From contig NZ_CP118480.1 of NCBI RefSeq assembly GCF_030450055.1, positions 124,001-188,000 of the forward strand: a stretch of 64,000 bases of DNA, in the 5' to 3' direction. Numbering within the stretch: position 1 is the stretch's first letter; every line of letters begins with the position of its first letter. The DNA comes from Gallaecimonas kandeliae. Lineage in GTDB: Bacteria; Pseudomonadota; Gammaproteobacteria; Enterobacterales; Gallaecimonadaceae. This document shows, piece after piece, positions 25,171 through 34,694 of this stretch. The notes under the pieces were generated by a model. It did no database searches. It was not told the DNA's origin and worked only from the letters and a program-made list of their open reading frames with translations. Position numbers and translations under genes: made by a program.

Positions 25171-27234
25171 ATGAAGTCTCTCTCCCTGCTGGCCCTGGCG
25201 GCCATGTCAGCCCTTGCCGCCGACGACAGCGACCTGGAGCGCATCACCGTCGTCGGCCGCGCCCAGTCCCTTTACCGGGTCGACGACGGCGAGCTGGCCA
25301 CCGGCACCCCTACTCCCCTGGCCCGTACGCCCCAGTCGCTGCAGATCCTGCCCCAGGCGCTGATCGAGGACCAGGCGGCGCTGCAGATCACCGACCTCTA
25401 CCGCTCCATCAGCGGTGTCAGCCAGAACGCCTACTCGGCGGTGACCTTCCGCGGCTTCCGCCAGGACGAGATCCGTTACGACGGCGTGCGGGGCGACCCT
25501 TTCAACGGCTTCGCCATCCCCCAGCTGTTCGGCATAGCGCAGGTGCAGGTGTTGAAGGGCCCCAGCGCCGCCCTTTACGGTGCCGGCGAGCCGGGGGGCC
25601 TGATCAACTACGTGACCAAGCAGCCCGGTTATGAGCGGGACAACCGCCTGCAGCTGCGCCTCGGCAACGACGACTTCGCCGGCCTGGGCCTGGAGCTGTC
25701 CGGGCCCCTGACGACAGACGCCGGCCAGCGTTACCGCCTTGGCCTCTACCAGGACCACCAGAACCCCTACCGCTTCAACACCGACGACCGCAACCGCATC
25801 CTGGACGCCGGTTACGCCGTCGACTTTGGCGACAGCACCCTGACCTTGCAGTGGCGCCATATCGACCAGCACCTGGGCGGCGCCCGGCTGCGGGGCATTC
25901 CCGCCGACAGCCAGGGTAACTTCCTGGCCGACCGCCGCTGGAACGCCAACGAGGCCTCTGACGTGCAGCAGCTGAAGGCCGATGTGCTCCAGGCCCGCCT
26001 GGACCACGACTTCAATGCCTGGCTGTCGGGCCAGCTGACGCTGCGTTACTTCGAGAACAGCGAGCTGCAGCGCTACCACGAGCCGGCCAGCATGACCGAC
26101 AGCGACGGCGACGGCCTGGCCGACTGGACGGAGCGCCAGTACCGGGACCAGGAACGCAACACCCAGGCCGCCTCCGTGACCGGCCGGTTGGTGGCGGAGT
26201 TGGGCGACCACACCCTGTTGCTGGGGGCCGACGGCTATCGCCAGGAGGAAGGATTCCATTACCAGCGGGCCAACAAGGCGGACGGGGTGCTGGGGCTGAG
26301 TTACGGCGACCCCCAATACGGCGTCACCGATCCCGTCGAGTACCGGCTGCACCTCATCACAGATTCGGACACCAGGGCCCTGCGCTACGGCCTTTCCCTG
26401 CAGGACCAGTGGCGCCTGACCCCGGCCTGGGACATCACCGGCAGCCTGCGCCTGGACGGTTTCAACGACAGGGTACTGGACAGGAAAAGCGGCGAGGCCC
26501 AGCAGCATGACGACAGCGGCTTCTCCTACCGGCTGGGCAGCACCTATAGGCTCAGCGACCGGCTGCACCCCTACCTGAGCTGGTCCACCGGCTTTGTACC
26601 CCAGGCTCCCGGCAACCAGCTGGCGGCCAAGGGCGGGCCCTTCGAGCCGGAGCAGAGCCGGCAGTGGGAGGCAGGGCTGCGCAGCTACTGGCTGGACGGC
26701 GCCATCAACCTCAACCTGGCGGCCTACCGCATAGTCCGCCGGAACATATTGCAGACCGATCCACAAGATACGGACAAGCTGCAGGCCCTGGGCAAGGTGC
26801 GCAGCCAGGGATTGGAGATGGATCTGCTGGGCGACTTGAGTGACAACTGGGTACTGAACCTGAGCTACGCCTACAACGACACCCGGGTGCTGGAGGCCAG
26901 CAGCGGCATCAGCCGCGCCTTTGGCGACCGTTTCGCCAATGCGCCGCGCCACCAGCTGGGGCTCTGGACCCGCTACGACATCAGCGCCTGGGATTCGGCC
27001 ATCGCCTTCGGTGCCGACCATGTCAGCGAGCAGGTCAACCAGGAGGGGCAACGCATCAAGGCTTACACCGTCTTCGACGCCTCCTGGCAGAGCCGCTGGC
27101 GGGCCTGGCTGGTCCAGCTCAACCTCAAGAACCTTTTCGACAAGACTTATGCGGTGAGCGGCCTTATCGACCGCACCGGTCAGTTCGCCGGGGAGCACAG
27201 GCGCCTCTACCTGACGGCCAGCTACCGCTTCTGA
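25171..27234 (+). CDS. TonB-dependent siderophore receptor
   Basis: A 687-aa outer-membrane receptor for energised uptake of a ferric siderophore. The signal peptide is MKSLSLLALAAMSALA. A TonB-box-like segment (LERITVVG) follows, then a plug domain (about 45-165, with TPQSLQILPQALIEDQ and VEVLKGPSA-type VQVLKGPSAALYGAGEPGGLINY), then a 22-strand barrel ending YLTASYRF with the terminal Phe. It is of the FhuA/FpvA/FoxA type; the ligand cannot be told. ATG 25171 has AGGAAG upstream and gives a clean signal peptide; the open frame starts 13 codons earlier. It stands alone between two terminators, with a Fur-like site ahead. Confidence 0.9.
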   Translation: MKSLSLLALAAMSALAADDSDLERITVVGRAQSLYRVDDGELATGTPTPLARTPQSLQILPQALIEDQAALQITDLYRSISGVSQNAYSAVTFRGFRQDEIRYDGVRGDPFNGFAIPQLFGIAQVQVLKGPSAALYGAGEPGGLINYVTKQPGYERDNRLQLRLGNDDFAGLGLELSGPLTTDAGQRYRLGLYQDHQNPYRFNTDDRNRILDAGYAVDFGDSTLTLQWRHIDQHLGGARLRGIPADSQGNFLADRRWNANEASDVQQLKADVLQARLDHDFNAWLSGQLTLRYFENSELQRYHEPASMTDSDGDGLADWTERQYRDQERNTQAASVTGRLVAELGDHTLLLGADGYRQEEGFHYQRANKADGVLGLSYGDPQYGVTDPVEYRLHLITDSDTRALRYGLSLQDQWRLTPAWDITGSLRLDGFNDRVLDRKSGEAQQHDDSGFSYRLGSTYRLSDRLHPYLSWSTGFVPQAPGNQLAAKGGPFEPEQSRQWEAGLRSYWLDGAINLNLAAYRIVRRNILQTDPQDTDKLQALGKVRSQGLEMDLLGDLSDNWVLNLSYAYNDTRVLEASSGISRAFGDRFANAPRHQLGLWTRYDISAWDSAIAFGADHVSEQVNQEGQRIKAYTVFDASWQSRWRAWLVQLNLKNLFDKTYAVSGLIDRTGQFAGEHRRLYLTASYRF

Positions 27235-27235
27235 C

Positions 27236-27263
27236 AAAAAAGGCGCCCCAAGGCGCCTTTTTT
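27236..27263. terminator. Bidirectional terminator between the receptor gene and a DUF5362 gene
   Basis: AAAAAAGGCGCC-CCAA-GGCGCCTTTTTT serves two converging genes. Confidence 0.85.
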
Positions 27264-27634
27264 CAGAAGTCTTTCATCATGTGGCCGCCCCAGCCCATGA
27301 AGACGGCGGCGCCGCCCATCAACAGGAAGATGGCCACGAAGATGATGCCGATCAGGGTGAGGATGCCCATGATGGTGAAGTAGGTCTTGAGCTTGGCCAT
27401 GGCGTCCTGCATGGCCTGCTCGGAGCCGAGCTGGGCCCCTTCCAGGGCACCGGCGGACTGGAACAGCAGCACCCCCATCCAGATCGGCAGCCAGGCCACC
27501 AGCAGCCCGACGATGGACAGGGCCTGGGCGACGCCGCCGATGATGGCCATGACGCCCACCAGCCGCAGCCAGCCCCTGGCCTGGAACAGCGGTAGGCTGA
27601 GGCGGCTGACCAGTTCAGATTGTTCTTCCTGCAT
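27263..27634 (-). CDS. DUF5362-type small membrane protein
   Basis: A 123-aa protein with two strongly hydrophobic regions (about 24-55 and 85-115) separated by a polar amphipathic stretch (GSEQAMQDAMAKLKTYF). It resembles the DUF5362 family of unknown function. ATG 27634 has GGAG a few bases upstream; the open frame continues to 27706 without a better site. It lies 41 bases downstream of slmA on the same strand and may be co-transcribed with it. Confidence 0.7.
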   Translation of the reverse strand: MQEEQSELVSRLSLPLFQARGWLRLVGVMAIIGGVAQALSIVGLLVAWLPIWMGVLLFQSAGALEGAQLGSEQAMQDAMAKLKTYFTIMGILTLIGIIFVAIFLLMGGAAVFMGWGGHMMKDF

Positions 27635-27675
27635 GACATCTCCATCTTGAGGTTGGGACGCCCTGCCGGCCGACA

Positions 27676-28260
27676 TCAAAGCAGCTGTTGTTCGATCAGC
27701 TGCCACTGGGCGGCGAAGCCGTCTGTGGGTTTATGTTTGAAGCCGGACCGCACGAACTGGCCGATACGGCCTTCGGTGAAGGCCAGCAGCAGGTTGGCCA
27801 GCACCCCTTCGTCCACGGCGAAGCCCTTGCCTTCGCGCAGGCGGCGTTCCCGCAGCACCTGCTTGAGCTGGGTTTCCAGCTTCTGGAACAGCAACTCGAT
27901 GCGGTCGCGCAGCCTTTCCTGTTCGCCCTGCAGGGCGTCGCCGTTGATGATACGGGTCAGGCCGGGGTTTTTCTCGGCGAAGGCCAGCAACAGGTGCAGC
28001 ATATGGTGGATACGAGTCAGGGTGTCCTTTTCATCCTTGAGGATCAAGTTGATGCGGGAGACCAGGGAGTCTTCGATGAAATCGATAAGGCCTTCGAACA
28101 TCCGCGCCTTGGAGGGGAAGTGCCGGTAGAGGGCGGCTTCGGATACCCCGACCTGGGCGGCCAGCTTGGCGGTGGTGATCCGCTGTCCGGCTTGGGTTTC
28201 CAGCATCTGGGCAAGGCTTTGGAGTATTTGTTCGCGGCGGCTGGTCTTGGCGTTGGCCAT
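27676..28260 (-). CDS. slmA: Nucleoid occlusion factor SlmA
   Basis: A 194-aa TetR-fold protein that binds specific DNA sites and blocks FtsZ assembly over the nucleoid. The helix-turn-helix is [20 protein letters not shown] at ~28-48, and the tail ([21 protein letters not shown]) is typical of SlmA rather than of metabolic TetR regulators. The neighbours dut and coaBC match the conserved gammaproteobacterial cluster. Confidence 0.93.
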   Translation of the reverse strand: MANAKTSRREQILQSLAQMLETQAGQRITTAKLAAQVGVSEAALYRHFPSKARMFEGLIDFIEDSLVSRINLILKDEKDTLTRIHHMLHLLLAFAEKNPGLTRIINGDALQGEQERLRDRIELLFQKLETQLKQVLRERRLREGKGFAVDEGVLANLLLAFTEGRIGQFVRSGFKHKPTDGFAAQWQLIEQQLL

Positions 28261-28358
28261 GGTTACAACTTCCCTGCAGGATAAAGCAGGGGCCGCAGTG
28301 CGGCCCCTTGATAGGTAGACACAAGTTTATCTTGTGTTCAGGCAGGAAAAAAGCGCGG

Positions 28359-28817
28359 TCAGTGCCGTCCGGAGTGTCCGAAGCCCCCTTCACCGCGTTT
28401 GGTGGCCGCGAAGTCGTCCACCAGGTCAAAGCGGGCCTGCACTACGGGCAGGAACACCAGTTGGGCAATGCGCTCGCCGGGCTGGACTGTGAAGGCGTCC
28501 TGGCCGCGGTTCCATACGGATACCATCAGCTGGCCCTGATAGTCGGAATCGATAAGGCCCACCAGGTTGCCAAGGACTATGCCGTGCTTATGACCGAGGC
28601 CGGAGCGCGGCAGGATGGTGGCGCAGAGGCCGGGGTCGGCGATGTAGATAGCAAGGCCAGTGGGCACCAAGGTGGTTTCGCCCGGGGCCAGTTCTATGGG
28701 GCCGTCGATGACGGCGCGCAGATCCAGGCCGGCCGAGCCGTCGGTGGCGTAGGCGGGCAGGGGGAATTCGGTACCGACTCGGGAGTCGAGGATCTTCAGT
28801 TGGATGGGGGTCTTCAT
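28359..28817 (-). CDS. dut: dUTP diphosphatase
   Basis: A 152-aa trimeric dUTPase that removes dUTP and supplies dUMP. The five motifs can be followed: [13 protein letters not shown], the serine motif [16 protein letters not shown], the uracil-binding region around GERIAQ, and the C-terminal arm [12 protein letters not shown]. Its start overlaps the coaBC stop by 4 bases, so the two are translationally coupled. Confidence 0.96.
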   Translation of the reverse strand: MKTPIQLKILDSRVGTEFPLPAYATDGSAGLDLRAVIDGPIELAPGETTLVPTGLAIYIADPGLCATILPRSGLGHKHGIVLGNLVGLIDSDYQGQLMVSVWNRGQDAFTVQPGERIAQLVFLPVVQARFDLVDDFAATKRGEGGFGHSGRH

Positions 28818-30013
28818 TTTGCCTCGCTGAGCTGGGTGGCCAGGTGCGCCAGCATTTGCCTGGCCAGTGTCAGTTTGTCTGCCTGGGGCAGGGGAAGGGT
28901 GGTGCTGTGGCCGATCAGGGTCAGCTGGTTGTCGTCCTGGCCGAAGGCCAGGCCCCTGCCGACGGCGTTGGCCGCTATCCAGTCGAGCTTCTTGCGGGCC
29001 AGCTTGTCGCGGGCGTAATGCTCCACGTCACGGGTCTCGGCGGCGAAGCCCACTACCAGGCCAGGGCGCTGGGCCATGGCCGCTACGTCGCTGATGATGT
29101 CGGGGTTCTTGACCATCTCCACCACCAGTTTGTCGTTGTCTTTCTTGATCTTGTGCTCGGCGTGCTGGGCCGGCCTGTAGTCGGCAACGGCGGCGCAGCC
29201 GATGAAGAGATCGCAGCCGGCCGCCTCAATCAGGGCCGCTTCGTGCATCTCCAGGGCCGATTCCACATCCAGACGCCGGACCCCAAGCGGGGTTGCCAGG
29301 CTGACCGGGCCGCTGACCAGGGTGACGTCGGCGCCCAGCTCGGCGGCGGCCTGCGCCAGGGCAAAGCCCATCTTGCCGGAGCTGTGGTTGGACAGGTAAC
29401 GCACCGGGTCCAATGGCTCGCGGGTAGGGCCGGCGGTGATCACCAGCTTGCGGCCGGCCAGCGGTTTGGGGCCGAAATGGCGCTCTACTTCCGCCACCAG
29501 CTCCAGGGGTTCCTTCATCCGCCCCGGGCCCACGTCACCGCAGGCCTGCTCGCCGCCGTTGGGGCCCCAGATGGCGACGCCGCGGCGGGCCAGGGCCTCG
29601 AGGTTGGCCTGGGTGGCGGCGGCCCTGTACATCTGCTGGTTCATGGCCGGGGCCACCGCCAAGGGAGCGGCCGAGGCCAGGATCAAGGTGGTCAGCAGGT
29701 CGTCGGCCAGGCCGGCATTGATGCGGGCCAGCACATTGGCGCTGGCCGGGGCCACCAGTATCAGGTCGGCCCATTTGGCCAGCTCGATATGGCCCATGGC
29801 CGCCTCGGCGTTGGGGTCGAGCAGGCTGTCGCCCACAGGGTTGCCGGACAGGGCCTGCAGGGTCAGGGGAGTGATGAACTCCTTGGCGGAGGCCGTCATC
29901 ACCACCCGTACCTCGGCGCCGCGCTCCTTGAGGCGGCGCACCAGATCGGCGCTCTTGTAGGCGGCAATGCCGCCGCTGATGCCAAGCAGGATGCGTTTGT
30001 CAGATAGGCTCAT
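28814..30013 (-). CDS. coaBC: Bifunctional phosphopantothenoylcysteine decarboxylase/synthase
   Basis: A 399-aa enzyme for two steps of coenzyme A synthesis. The N-terminal flavodoxin-like CoaC half has [10 protein letters not shown], the PAMNQQMY motif and CGDVGPGRM. The C-terminal CoaB half begins near [18 protein letters not shown] and has SSGKMG. The start is ATG 30013; a TTG two codons earlier is less likely. It is divergent from radC. Confidence 0.95.
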   Translation of the reverse strand: MSLSDKRILLGISGGIAAYKSADLVRRLKERGAEVRVVMTASAKEFITPLTLQALSGNPVGDSLLDPNAEAAMGHIELAKWADLILVAPASANVLARINAGLADDLLTTLILASAAPLAVAPAMNQQMYRAAATQANLEALARRGVAIWGPNGGEQACGDVGPGRMKEPLELVAEVERHFGPKPLAGRKLVITAGPTREPLDPVRYLSNHSSGKMGFALAQAAAELGADVTLVSGPVSLATPLGVRRLDVESALEMHEAALIEAAGCDLFIGCAAVADYRPAQHAEHKIKKDNDKLVVEMVKNPDIISDVAAMAQRPGLVVGFAAETRDVEHYARDKLARKKLDWIAANAVGRGLAFGQDDNQLTLIGHSTTLPLPQADKLTLARQMLAHLATQLSEAK

Positions 30014-30108
30014 GGTCAAGGGCTCCGCCGGTGGAAGGCCGCTAAGATAGCATATTTGCCCCCGGCCCTGGACTACCCTTAATTACCGGCAACGGGCAGG
30101 GAGGCGCC

Positions 30109-30783
30109 ATGGGGATACGGCATTGGCCCGAAGGGGAAAGGCCCAGGGAGAAGCTGCTGACGCTTGGCGCCGGTGCCCTGAGCGACGCCGAGCTACTGGC
30201 CATACTGCTGCGGGTGGGCCTGCCCGGCAAAGACGCCTTGGCCCTGGCCCGCGAGCTGCTGGGGCAATTTGGTGGCCTGCGGGCCCTGCTCAATGCCGAC
30301 CTGGCCCGTTTTTGCCAGGGCCCCGGCCTCGGCAGCGCCAAGTACGTGCAACTCCAAGCGGCCCTGGAACTGGCGGTGCGGGTACAGGGAGAGAAACTGC
30401 AACGGGAAGGGGCCCTGACCTGCCCGGACGAGGTGCGCCGTTACCTGATCGGCAAGCTGCGCGACCGGCCCCGGGAGGTCTTCTGCCTGTTACTGCTGGA
30501 CAGCCAGCATAGGGTGATCAGGCTGCTGGAACTCTTCCACGGCACCCTGGACGCGGCCGCCGTCTATCCCCGGGAAGTGGTACGGGCGGTGCTGGCGGCC
30601 AATGCAGCTGCGGTGATACTGGCGCACAACCACCCGTCTGGTATCGCCGAGCCAAGCCGGGCCGACAGACAGCTCACCGAGCGCCTCGGTGCGGCCCTGG
30701 GACTGGTGGATGTGCGGCTGTTGGACCACCTGGTGGTGGGGGACGGCGAGGCGGTTTCCTTCGCCGAGCGGGGATGGCTCTGA
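30109..30783 (+). CDS. radC: RadC/JAB-domain protein
   Basis: A 224-aa RadC-family protein. An N-terminal helix-hairpin-helix region ([16 protein letters not shown] ... [18 protein letters not shown]) is followed by a JAB metalloprotease-like domain with [14 protein letters not shown], which retains the His-x-His and Asp zinc ligands. The molecular role of RadC is unsettled despite the name. rpmB follows, as in E. coli. Confidence 0.93.
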   Translation: MGIRHWPEGERPREKLLTLGAGALSDAELLAILLRVGLPGKDALALARELLGQFGGLRALLNADLARFCQGPGLGSAKYVQLQAALELAVRVQGEKLQREGALTCPDEVRRYLIGKLRDRPREVFCLLLLDSQHRVIRLLELFHGTLDAAAVYPREVVRAVLAANAAAVILAHNHPSGIAEPSRADRQLTERLGAALGLVDVRLLDHLVVGDGEAVSFAERGWL

Positions 30784-30789
30784 TCTTTC

Positions 30790-30818
30790 TTGATCTTGCC
30801 GCCGCTTTTCTGTATAAA
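30790..30818 (+). promoter_or_regulatory. Sigma-70 promoter of rpmB-rpmG
   Basis: TTGATC at 30790-30795 and TATAAA at 30813-30818 are separated by 17 bases, directly upstream of the ribosomal protein genes. Confidence 0.65.
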
Positions 30819-30893
30819 TTGCGCCCTCTCTGCGCCTGAGGCGACGGCCTCGAGGTGATAATCGCTCGAGCTGATGTTTTTTGGAGAATTTAC

Positions 30894-31130
30894 ATGTCCC
30901 GAGTATGCCAAGTAACCGGTAAGGGTCCGGTCGTGGGTAACAACGTATCCCACGCTAACAACAAGACCCGTCGCCGTTTTCTGCCTAACCTGCAAACCCA
31001 CCGTTTCTGGGTAGCCAGCGAAAACCGTTTCGTGAAGCTGCGCCTGTCCACCAAGGGTATGCGTATTATCGACAAGAAGGGCATCGACGCCGTACTGGCT
31101 GACCTGCGTGCCCGCGGTGAGAAGATCTAA
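30894..31130 (+). CDS. rpmB: 50S ribosomal protein L28
   Basis: A 78-aa ribosomal protein of the large subunit, starting [20 protein letters not shown] and ending LRARGEKI. The open frame extends 13 codons upstream, but ATG 30894 with GGAGAA before it is the true start. It is co-transcribed with rpmG, 10 bases downstream. Confidence 0.97.
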   Translation: MSRVCQVTGKGPVVGNNVSHANNKTRRRFLPNLQTHRFWVASENRFVKLRLSTKGMRIIDKKGIDAVLADLRARGEKI

Positions 31131-31140
31131 GGGGTAAACC

Positions 31141-31308
31141 ATGGCAAAAGGTATTCGTGAGAAGATCAAGCTGGTTTCCTCTGCCGGCACCGGTCACTTC
31201 TACACCACCGACAAGAACAAGCGCAACATGCCGGAAAAGATGGAAATCAAAAAGTTCGATCCGGTTGTTCGTCAGCACGTTCTCTACAAAGAAGCCAAGA
31301 TCAAATAA
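31141..31308 (+). CDS. rpmG: 50S ribosomal protein L33
   Basis: A 55-aa protein: [18 protein letters not shown] at the start and LYKEAKIK at the end, both diagnostic of L33. It has AAGGGG upstream, directly follows rpmB, and is followed by a strong terminator. There is no CxxC pair, so this is the zinc-free form of L33. Confidence 0.96.
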   Translation: MAKGIREKIKLVSSAGTGHFYTTDKNKRNMPEKMEIKKFDPVVRQHVLYKEAKIK

Positions 31309-31323
31309 GATCAGGCCTCTTGC

Positions 31324-31353
31324 AAAAAAACCCGACTTCGGTCGGGTTTTTTT
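31324..31353. terminator. Terminator of rpmB-rpmG
   Basis: AAAAAAACCCGAC-TTCG-GTCGGGTTTTTTT has a stable UUCG loop. The 250 bases beyond it, up to the next gene, contain nothing I can identify. Confidence 0.9.
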
Positions 31354-31606
31354 GTATCTGGCATCCCTGCCTCCTACCCTTCGGGCCATCGCTGGCGCGA
31401 TGTAGCGAAGCGCTCCTGGCGCTTCTGTTGTGCCTCACGTCCGGAGAGGCACCTCCTGGGCCGCCGCACGCGGCGTCAAAAAGTGTTCCTGAGACTTTGT
31501 TGTGGGCGACTTTCCTGTCGGTCACTCCACGGGTTATGCAAAAGCGGCCTCTGGCGTTCCCTTCTGGCCGGCACCTGGCTATGCTGGGCCCCGCAAGGAG
31601 GAAGCC

Positions 31607-32290
31607 ATGCCCATCACCCTTTTCGAACTGGCCGGTGCCAGCCCAGAGCGCCGTTTCAGCCCCTATTGCTGGCGTAGCCATCTCGCCCTCTGGCACAAGG
31701 GCCTGGATTTCCAGGCGCTGCCCTGGCGCTACAACGACAAGGCTCTCATCGCCGCTTCCGGCCAGGGCAAGGTCCCGGTGCTTGTCGACGGCGACCAGAT
31801 ACTCCACGAGTCCTGGGATATCGCCCTTTACCTGGAAGACCGTTATCCTCAGGCCCCATCGCTCTTTCCCGAGGGGGCAGTGCAGGCCAAGGCCTTCATG
31901 AACCGCTGTGACAGCGAGTTCAACCCGGCCGTCCGTTGGTTTCTGTTGCCGGTGATCCACCCCTTGTTGACCCCGGGTGACCAGGTCTATTTCCGCCAGA
32001 GCCGCGAGGCCCAACTGGGCATGCGTCTGGAAGACTGCAGCCAGAAGGCCGACAGGGCGGCGCTGGCGTCGGTGCTAGGCGGATTTGCCGAACAGTTGGG
32101 GAGCCAGCCCTTCTTTGCCGGCTTTGAGCCGGGCTACAGCGACTTGTCGCTGCTCGGTTCCCTGCTCTGGGCCGCCGCCAGCTGGGATCAGGATCCGCTG
32201 AGCGACCAACCTGTGCTCAAGGCCTGGCGGGCTCGCCTGGCCGCCCGTTTCCCTGGCCTGGCCGATTATCGTTTCCAGTACCAGCTGTAA
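31607..32290 (+). CDS. Glutathione S-transferase family protein
   Basis: A 227-aa protein with an N-terminal thioredoxin-like GST domain: SPYCWRSHLALWHKGLDF near the active site, the cis-proline GKVPVLVDGDQ and LHESWDIALYLEDRYP. A helical C-terminal domain follows. The substrate is unknown, and the catalytic residue is not obvious from the family pattern. ATG 31607 is preceded by AAGGAGG; the longer open frame upstream is not needed. mutM follows after 9 bases, so they are probably in one operon. Confidence 0.85.
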   Translation: MPITLFELAGASPERRFSPYCWRSHLALWHKGLDFQALPWRYNDKALIAASGQGKVPVLVDGDQILHESWDIALYLEDRYPQAPSLFPEGAVQAKAFMNRCDSEFNPAVRWFLLPVIHPLLTPGDQVYFRQSREAQLGMRLEDCSQKADRAALASVLGGFAEQLGSQPFFAGFEPGYSDLSLLGSLLWAAASWDQDPLSDQPVLKAWRARLAARFPGLADYRFQYQL

Positions 32291-32299
32291 GGAGCCGAG

Positions 32300-33109
32300 A
32301 TGCCGGAATTGCCGGAGGTCGAAACCACCCGCCGCGGCGTGGCCCCTTTTTTGGTCGGGCAGTGCATAGCCCGCATCGAGGTGCGCCAGCGCGGCCTGCG
32401 CTGGCCTGTGCCCGAGGCCCTGGCCTTGCTGGAAGGCCAGGTCATCGACAAGGTCAGCCGCCGTGCCAAGTACCTCTTGATCGAGACGGCCATGGGCAGT
32501 GCCCTGGTGCACCTGGGTATGAGCGGCGCCCTGCGCATCCTCGGCGAGCCTGTACCGCCCGGTAAGCACGACCATGTGGACCTGGTGCTGGCAACGGGCA
32601 AGGTACTGCGTTACACGGACCCACGCCGTTTCGGCGCCTGGCTCTATGTGCCGCCGGGGGAAGAACCGGAGCAGCTGAAGAAACTGGGCCCCGAGCCGCT
32701 GACCGAGGATTTCGACGGCGAACGGCTCTTTAGCTTGAGCCGCAAACGCCAGGTCCCGGTCAAGACCTTCATCATGGATAATGCGATAGTGGTAGGGGTG
32801 GGTAACATCTACGCCAACGAGGCGCTGTTCATGGCCGGCATAGACCCGCGCCGCCCTGCCGGCGCCATCGCCAGGGAGCGCTACCTGAAGCTGGCGGACG
32901 CCATCAAGACGGTGCTGGCCAGAGCCATAGAGCAAGGAGGCACTACCTTGAAGGACTTCACCGCCGCCGACGGCAAGCCCGGCTATTTCGCCCAGGAGCT
33001 GCAGGTCTATGGCCGCAAGGGCCAACCCTGCCAGGCCTGCGGCGCCGAATTACGGGAAGTACGCATCGGTGGGCGCAGCACCGTTTATTGTGGAATTTGT
33101 CAGCGCTAA
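32300..33109 (+). CDS. mutM: Formamidopyrimidine-DNA glycosylase
   Basis: A 269-aa base-excision repair enzyme removing 8-oxoguanine. The catalytic N-terminus is [14 protein letters not shown] (Pro2, Glu3), HLGMSGALR carries the conserved Lys/Met region, the helix-two-turn-helix region includes [12 protein letters not shown], and the C-terminal zinc finger is CQACG...YCGICQR. It is complete and of normal length. The glycosyltransferase gene begins 8 bases later. Confidence 0.96.
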   Translation: MPELPEVETTRRGVAPFLVGQCIARIEVRQRGLRWPVPEALALLEGQVIDKVSRRAKYLLIETAMGSALVHLGMSGALRILGEPVPPGKHDHVDLVLATGKVLRYTDPRRFGAWLYVPPGEEPEQLKKLGPEPLTEDFDGERLFSLSRKRQVPVKTFIMDNAIVVGVGNIYANEALFMAGIDPRRPAGAIARERYLKLADAIKTVLARAIEQGGTTLKDFTAADGKPGYFAQELQVYGRKGQPCQACGAELREVRIGGRSTVYCGICQR

Positions 33110-33117
33110 GGATGACC

Positions 33118-34179
33118 ATGACTATCTGTTTGTACCGTCACAACCTCAATCTGAAAAGCGGCGCTGGCCAGCTGATAAGGATGCAAGCCAAGGCTCTTAA
33201 GGCCCGCGGCGAGCCCTTCAAGGTGGTAGCCGGCAGCGGCGTTTGGAAGTTCTTCTTCGGCAGTGGTGTCAAGGCGGCGGCCCTGTCTCAGGCTCAACTG
33301 GCACAGCGGCTGAAAAAGGAGCCCATGCTGGTGGTCGACCATGGCATGCGACTACCCTACGCCGATATCCTCTTCGTGCATAACTTGGTGACAGAGGCCA
33401 ATGGCTTCCTGCACCGCGCCGATTTTGAAGCGGAAGTTGCCTTGGAGAAACGGTTCTTCGCTGAGCTGTCTTCCGACACTTTGGTGATAGCCAACTCCCA
33501 GTTGGTAAAGGCGGCACTTGAGCGACACTTCGGCCTGTCGGGGCGGCAGGTGTTGGTTCAGTACCCAGGCTTTGATGACAAACGTTTCAACCTGGCTGCT
33601 CGGGACAAATGGCGTGATAGCAGCCGTAAGGCCTTGGGTTTTACTGACGAGCCGGTGCTGGGTTTTGTAACCTCTGGGGATTTCCATAAACGGGGTCTGG
33701 ATCTGCTGCTGGGGAGCGCTGCACTGATATTGCGGCAGCGACCTGATGTCCGTTTCTTTGTAGTGGGATCCAAGAAGCTGCCTGCCTGGGCCGTAGCGCA
33801 TCCCCTTATAAAGGAAGGGCTGGTGCGATACAGGCCCAAAAGCGGGCTTCCTCAACGGTGGCTGGCGGCCCTGGATATATTCCTCTATCCGGCCCGCTTT
33901 GAAGAGTTCGGCATGGTGGTGTCAGAGGCGCAAGCCATGGGCATTCCTGTACTGACATCAAGAAGGGTTGGGGCCTCAGAATGCCTGCCGGCCCCTTATC
34001 AGGATTGGCTGCTGGAAGAGCCAGTGGCTGAAGGATTAGCCGACAAGGCCCTGGCGCTGCTGGCAGACCCTGCCGCCCAGCATACACTGGCCGAAGCAGG
34101 GGTGACGTCCATAGGCCGTTTTGACCAAGCCTATTACATCGACACCACCCTCAAGACCATCCTCACTCAGAAGCGGTAG
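33118..34179 (+). CDS. GT-B family glycosyltransferase
   Basis: A 353-aa protein of the glycosyltransferase group 1 type, probably acting at the cytoplasmic side on lipopolysaccharide or another surface glycan. The C-terminal nucleotide-sugar half has VLGFVTSGDFHKRGLD and the E-x7-E-type EEFGMVVSEAQAMGIPVL. ATG 33118 is chosen for AAGG six bases before it; ATG 33112 is also possible. It follows mutM closely and converges with an outer-membrane protein gene, overlapping its end by 13 bases. Donor and acceptor sugars are unknown. Confidence 0.8.
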   Translation: MTICLYRHNLNLKSGAGQLIRMQAKALKARGEPFKVVAGSGVWKFFFGSGVKAAALSQAQLAQRLKKEPMLVVDHGMRLPYADILFVHNLVTEANGFLHRADFEAEVALEKRFFAELSSDTLVIANSQLVKAALERHFGLSGRQVLVQYPGFDDKRFNLAARDKWRDSSRKALGFTDEPVLGFVTSGDFHKRGLDLLLGSAALILRQRPDVRFFVVGSKKLPAWAVAHPLIKEGLVRYRPKSGLPQRWLAALDIFLYPARFEEFGMVVSEAQAMGIPVLTSRRVGASECLPAPYQDWLLEEPVAEGLADKALALLADPAAQHTLAEAGVTSIGRFDQAYYIDTTLKTILTQKR

Positions 34180-34685
34180 CTCAGGTAGAGGCTGAGCCCG
34201 GCGATGTTGTAGAAGTAATCGGGGCTATTGCCCTGGGGATCGCTGGGTAGCAGCTTGTCCCTGGCCACATTGTCGCCGTAGCGCAAGTCCATACCAAGAT
34301 CCCAATGGGGCATGATGTCCCGATACTGGATGCCGGTGCCGAGATAATAACCATAGGCGGGGGTGGCCAGATCATAGCGGGCGGCGCCGACAAAGGCGCT
34401 GATGGCCAGCTTGTCGTTGAATCGGTAACGGTAATCCAAGGCCCTGACCGCAAAGAAGTTATGGTTGTCGACATTGTCCAACTCCATTCGAACACCGATG
34501 TCGCTGTGGTCGCTGGCCTCACGTCTGGCGCCCAGCCCCAGATGCGCCCCTGTGCTGCTGTAGTGGCTGTGGTCGCCGGCTAAGTTGCGACTGATCTTGG
34601 CACCGTTGATCCCGACATCCATGAAGATCTCGGCTTGGGCGGGCAATACCGTCAATGCGGCCAGCAGCGTCAATGCATACTTCAT
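34167..34685 (-). CDS. Small outer-membrane beta-barrel protein, YfaZ-like
   Basis: A 172-aa protein with signal peptide MKYALTLLAALTVLPAQA, alternating beta strands and a terminal aromatic (LYLSYRF), as expected of an outer-membrane barrel. It resembles YfaZ-type proteins. It lies 9 bases downstream of the Wzi-type gene and is probably co-expressed, which suggests a part in surface polysaccharide display. The function is not known. Confidence 0.7.
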   Translation of the reverse strand: MKYALTLLAALTVLPAQAEIFMDVGINGAKISRNLAGDHSHYSSTGAHLGLGARREASDHSDIGVRMELDNVDNHNFFAVRALDYRYRFNDKLAISAFVGAARYDLATPAYGYYLGTGIQYRDIMPHWDLGMDLRYGDNVARDKLLPSDPQGNSPDYFYNIAGLSLYLSYRF

Positions 34686-34694
34686 GGTTCTCTC

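Noticed and set aside
25207-27237. 676-aa open frame antisense to the TonB receptor gene
   Set aside because: It is a GC-rich shadow of the real gene: composition is repetitive in Gly, Val, Ala and Gln with no recognisable domain, and it has no ribosome site.
31354-31606. Gene or RNA between rpmG and the GST gene
   Set aside because: Open frames here are short, lack ribosome sites and have no recognisable product; no RNA family structure was recognised.
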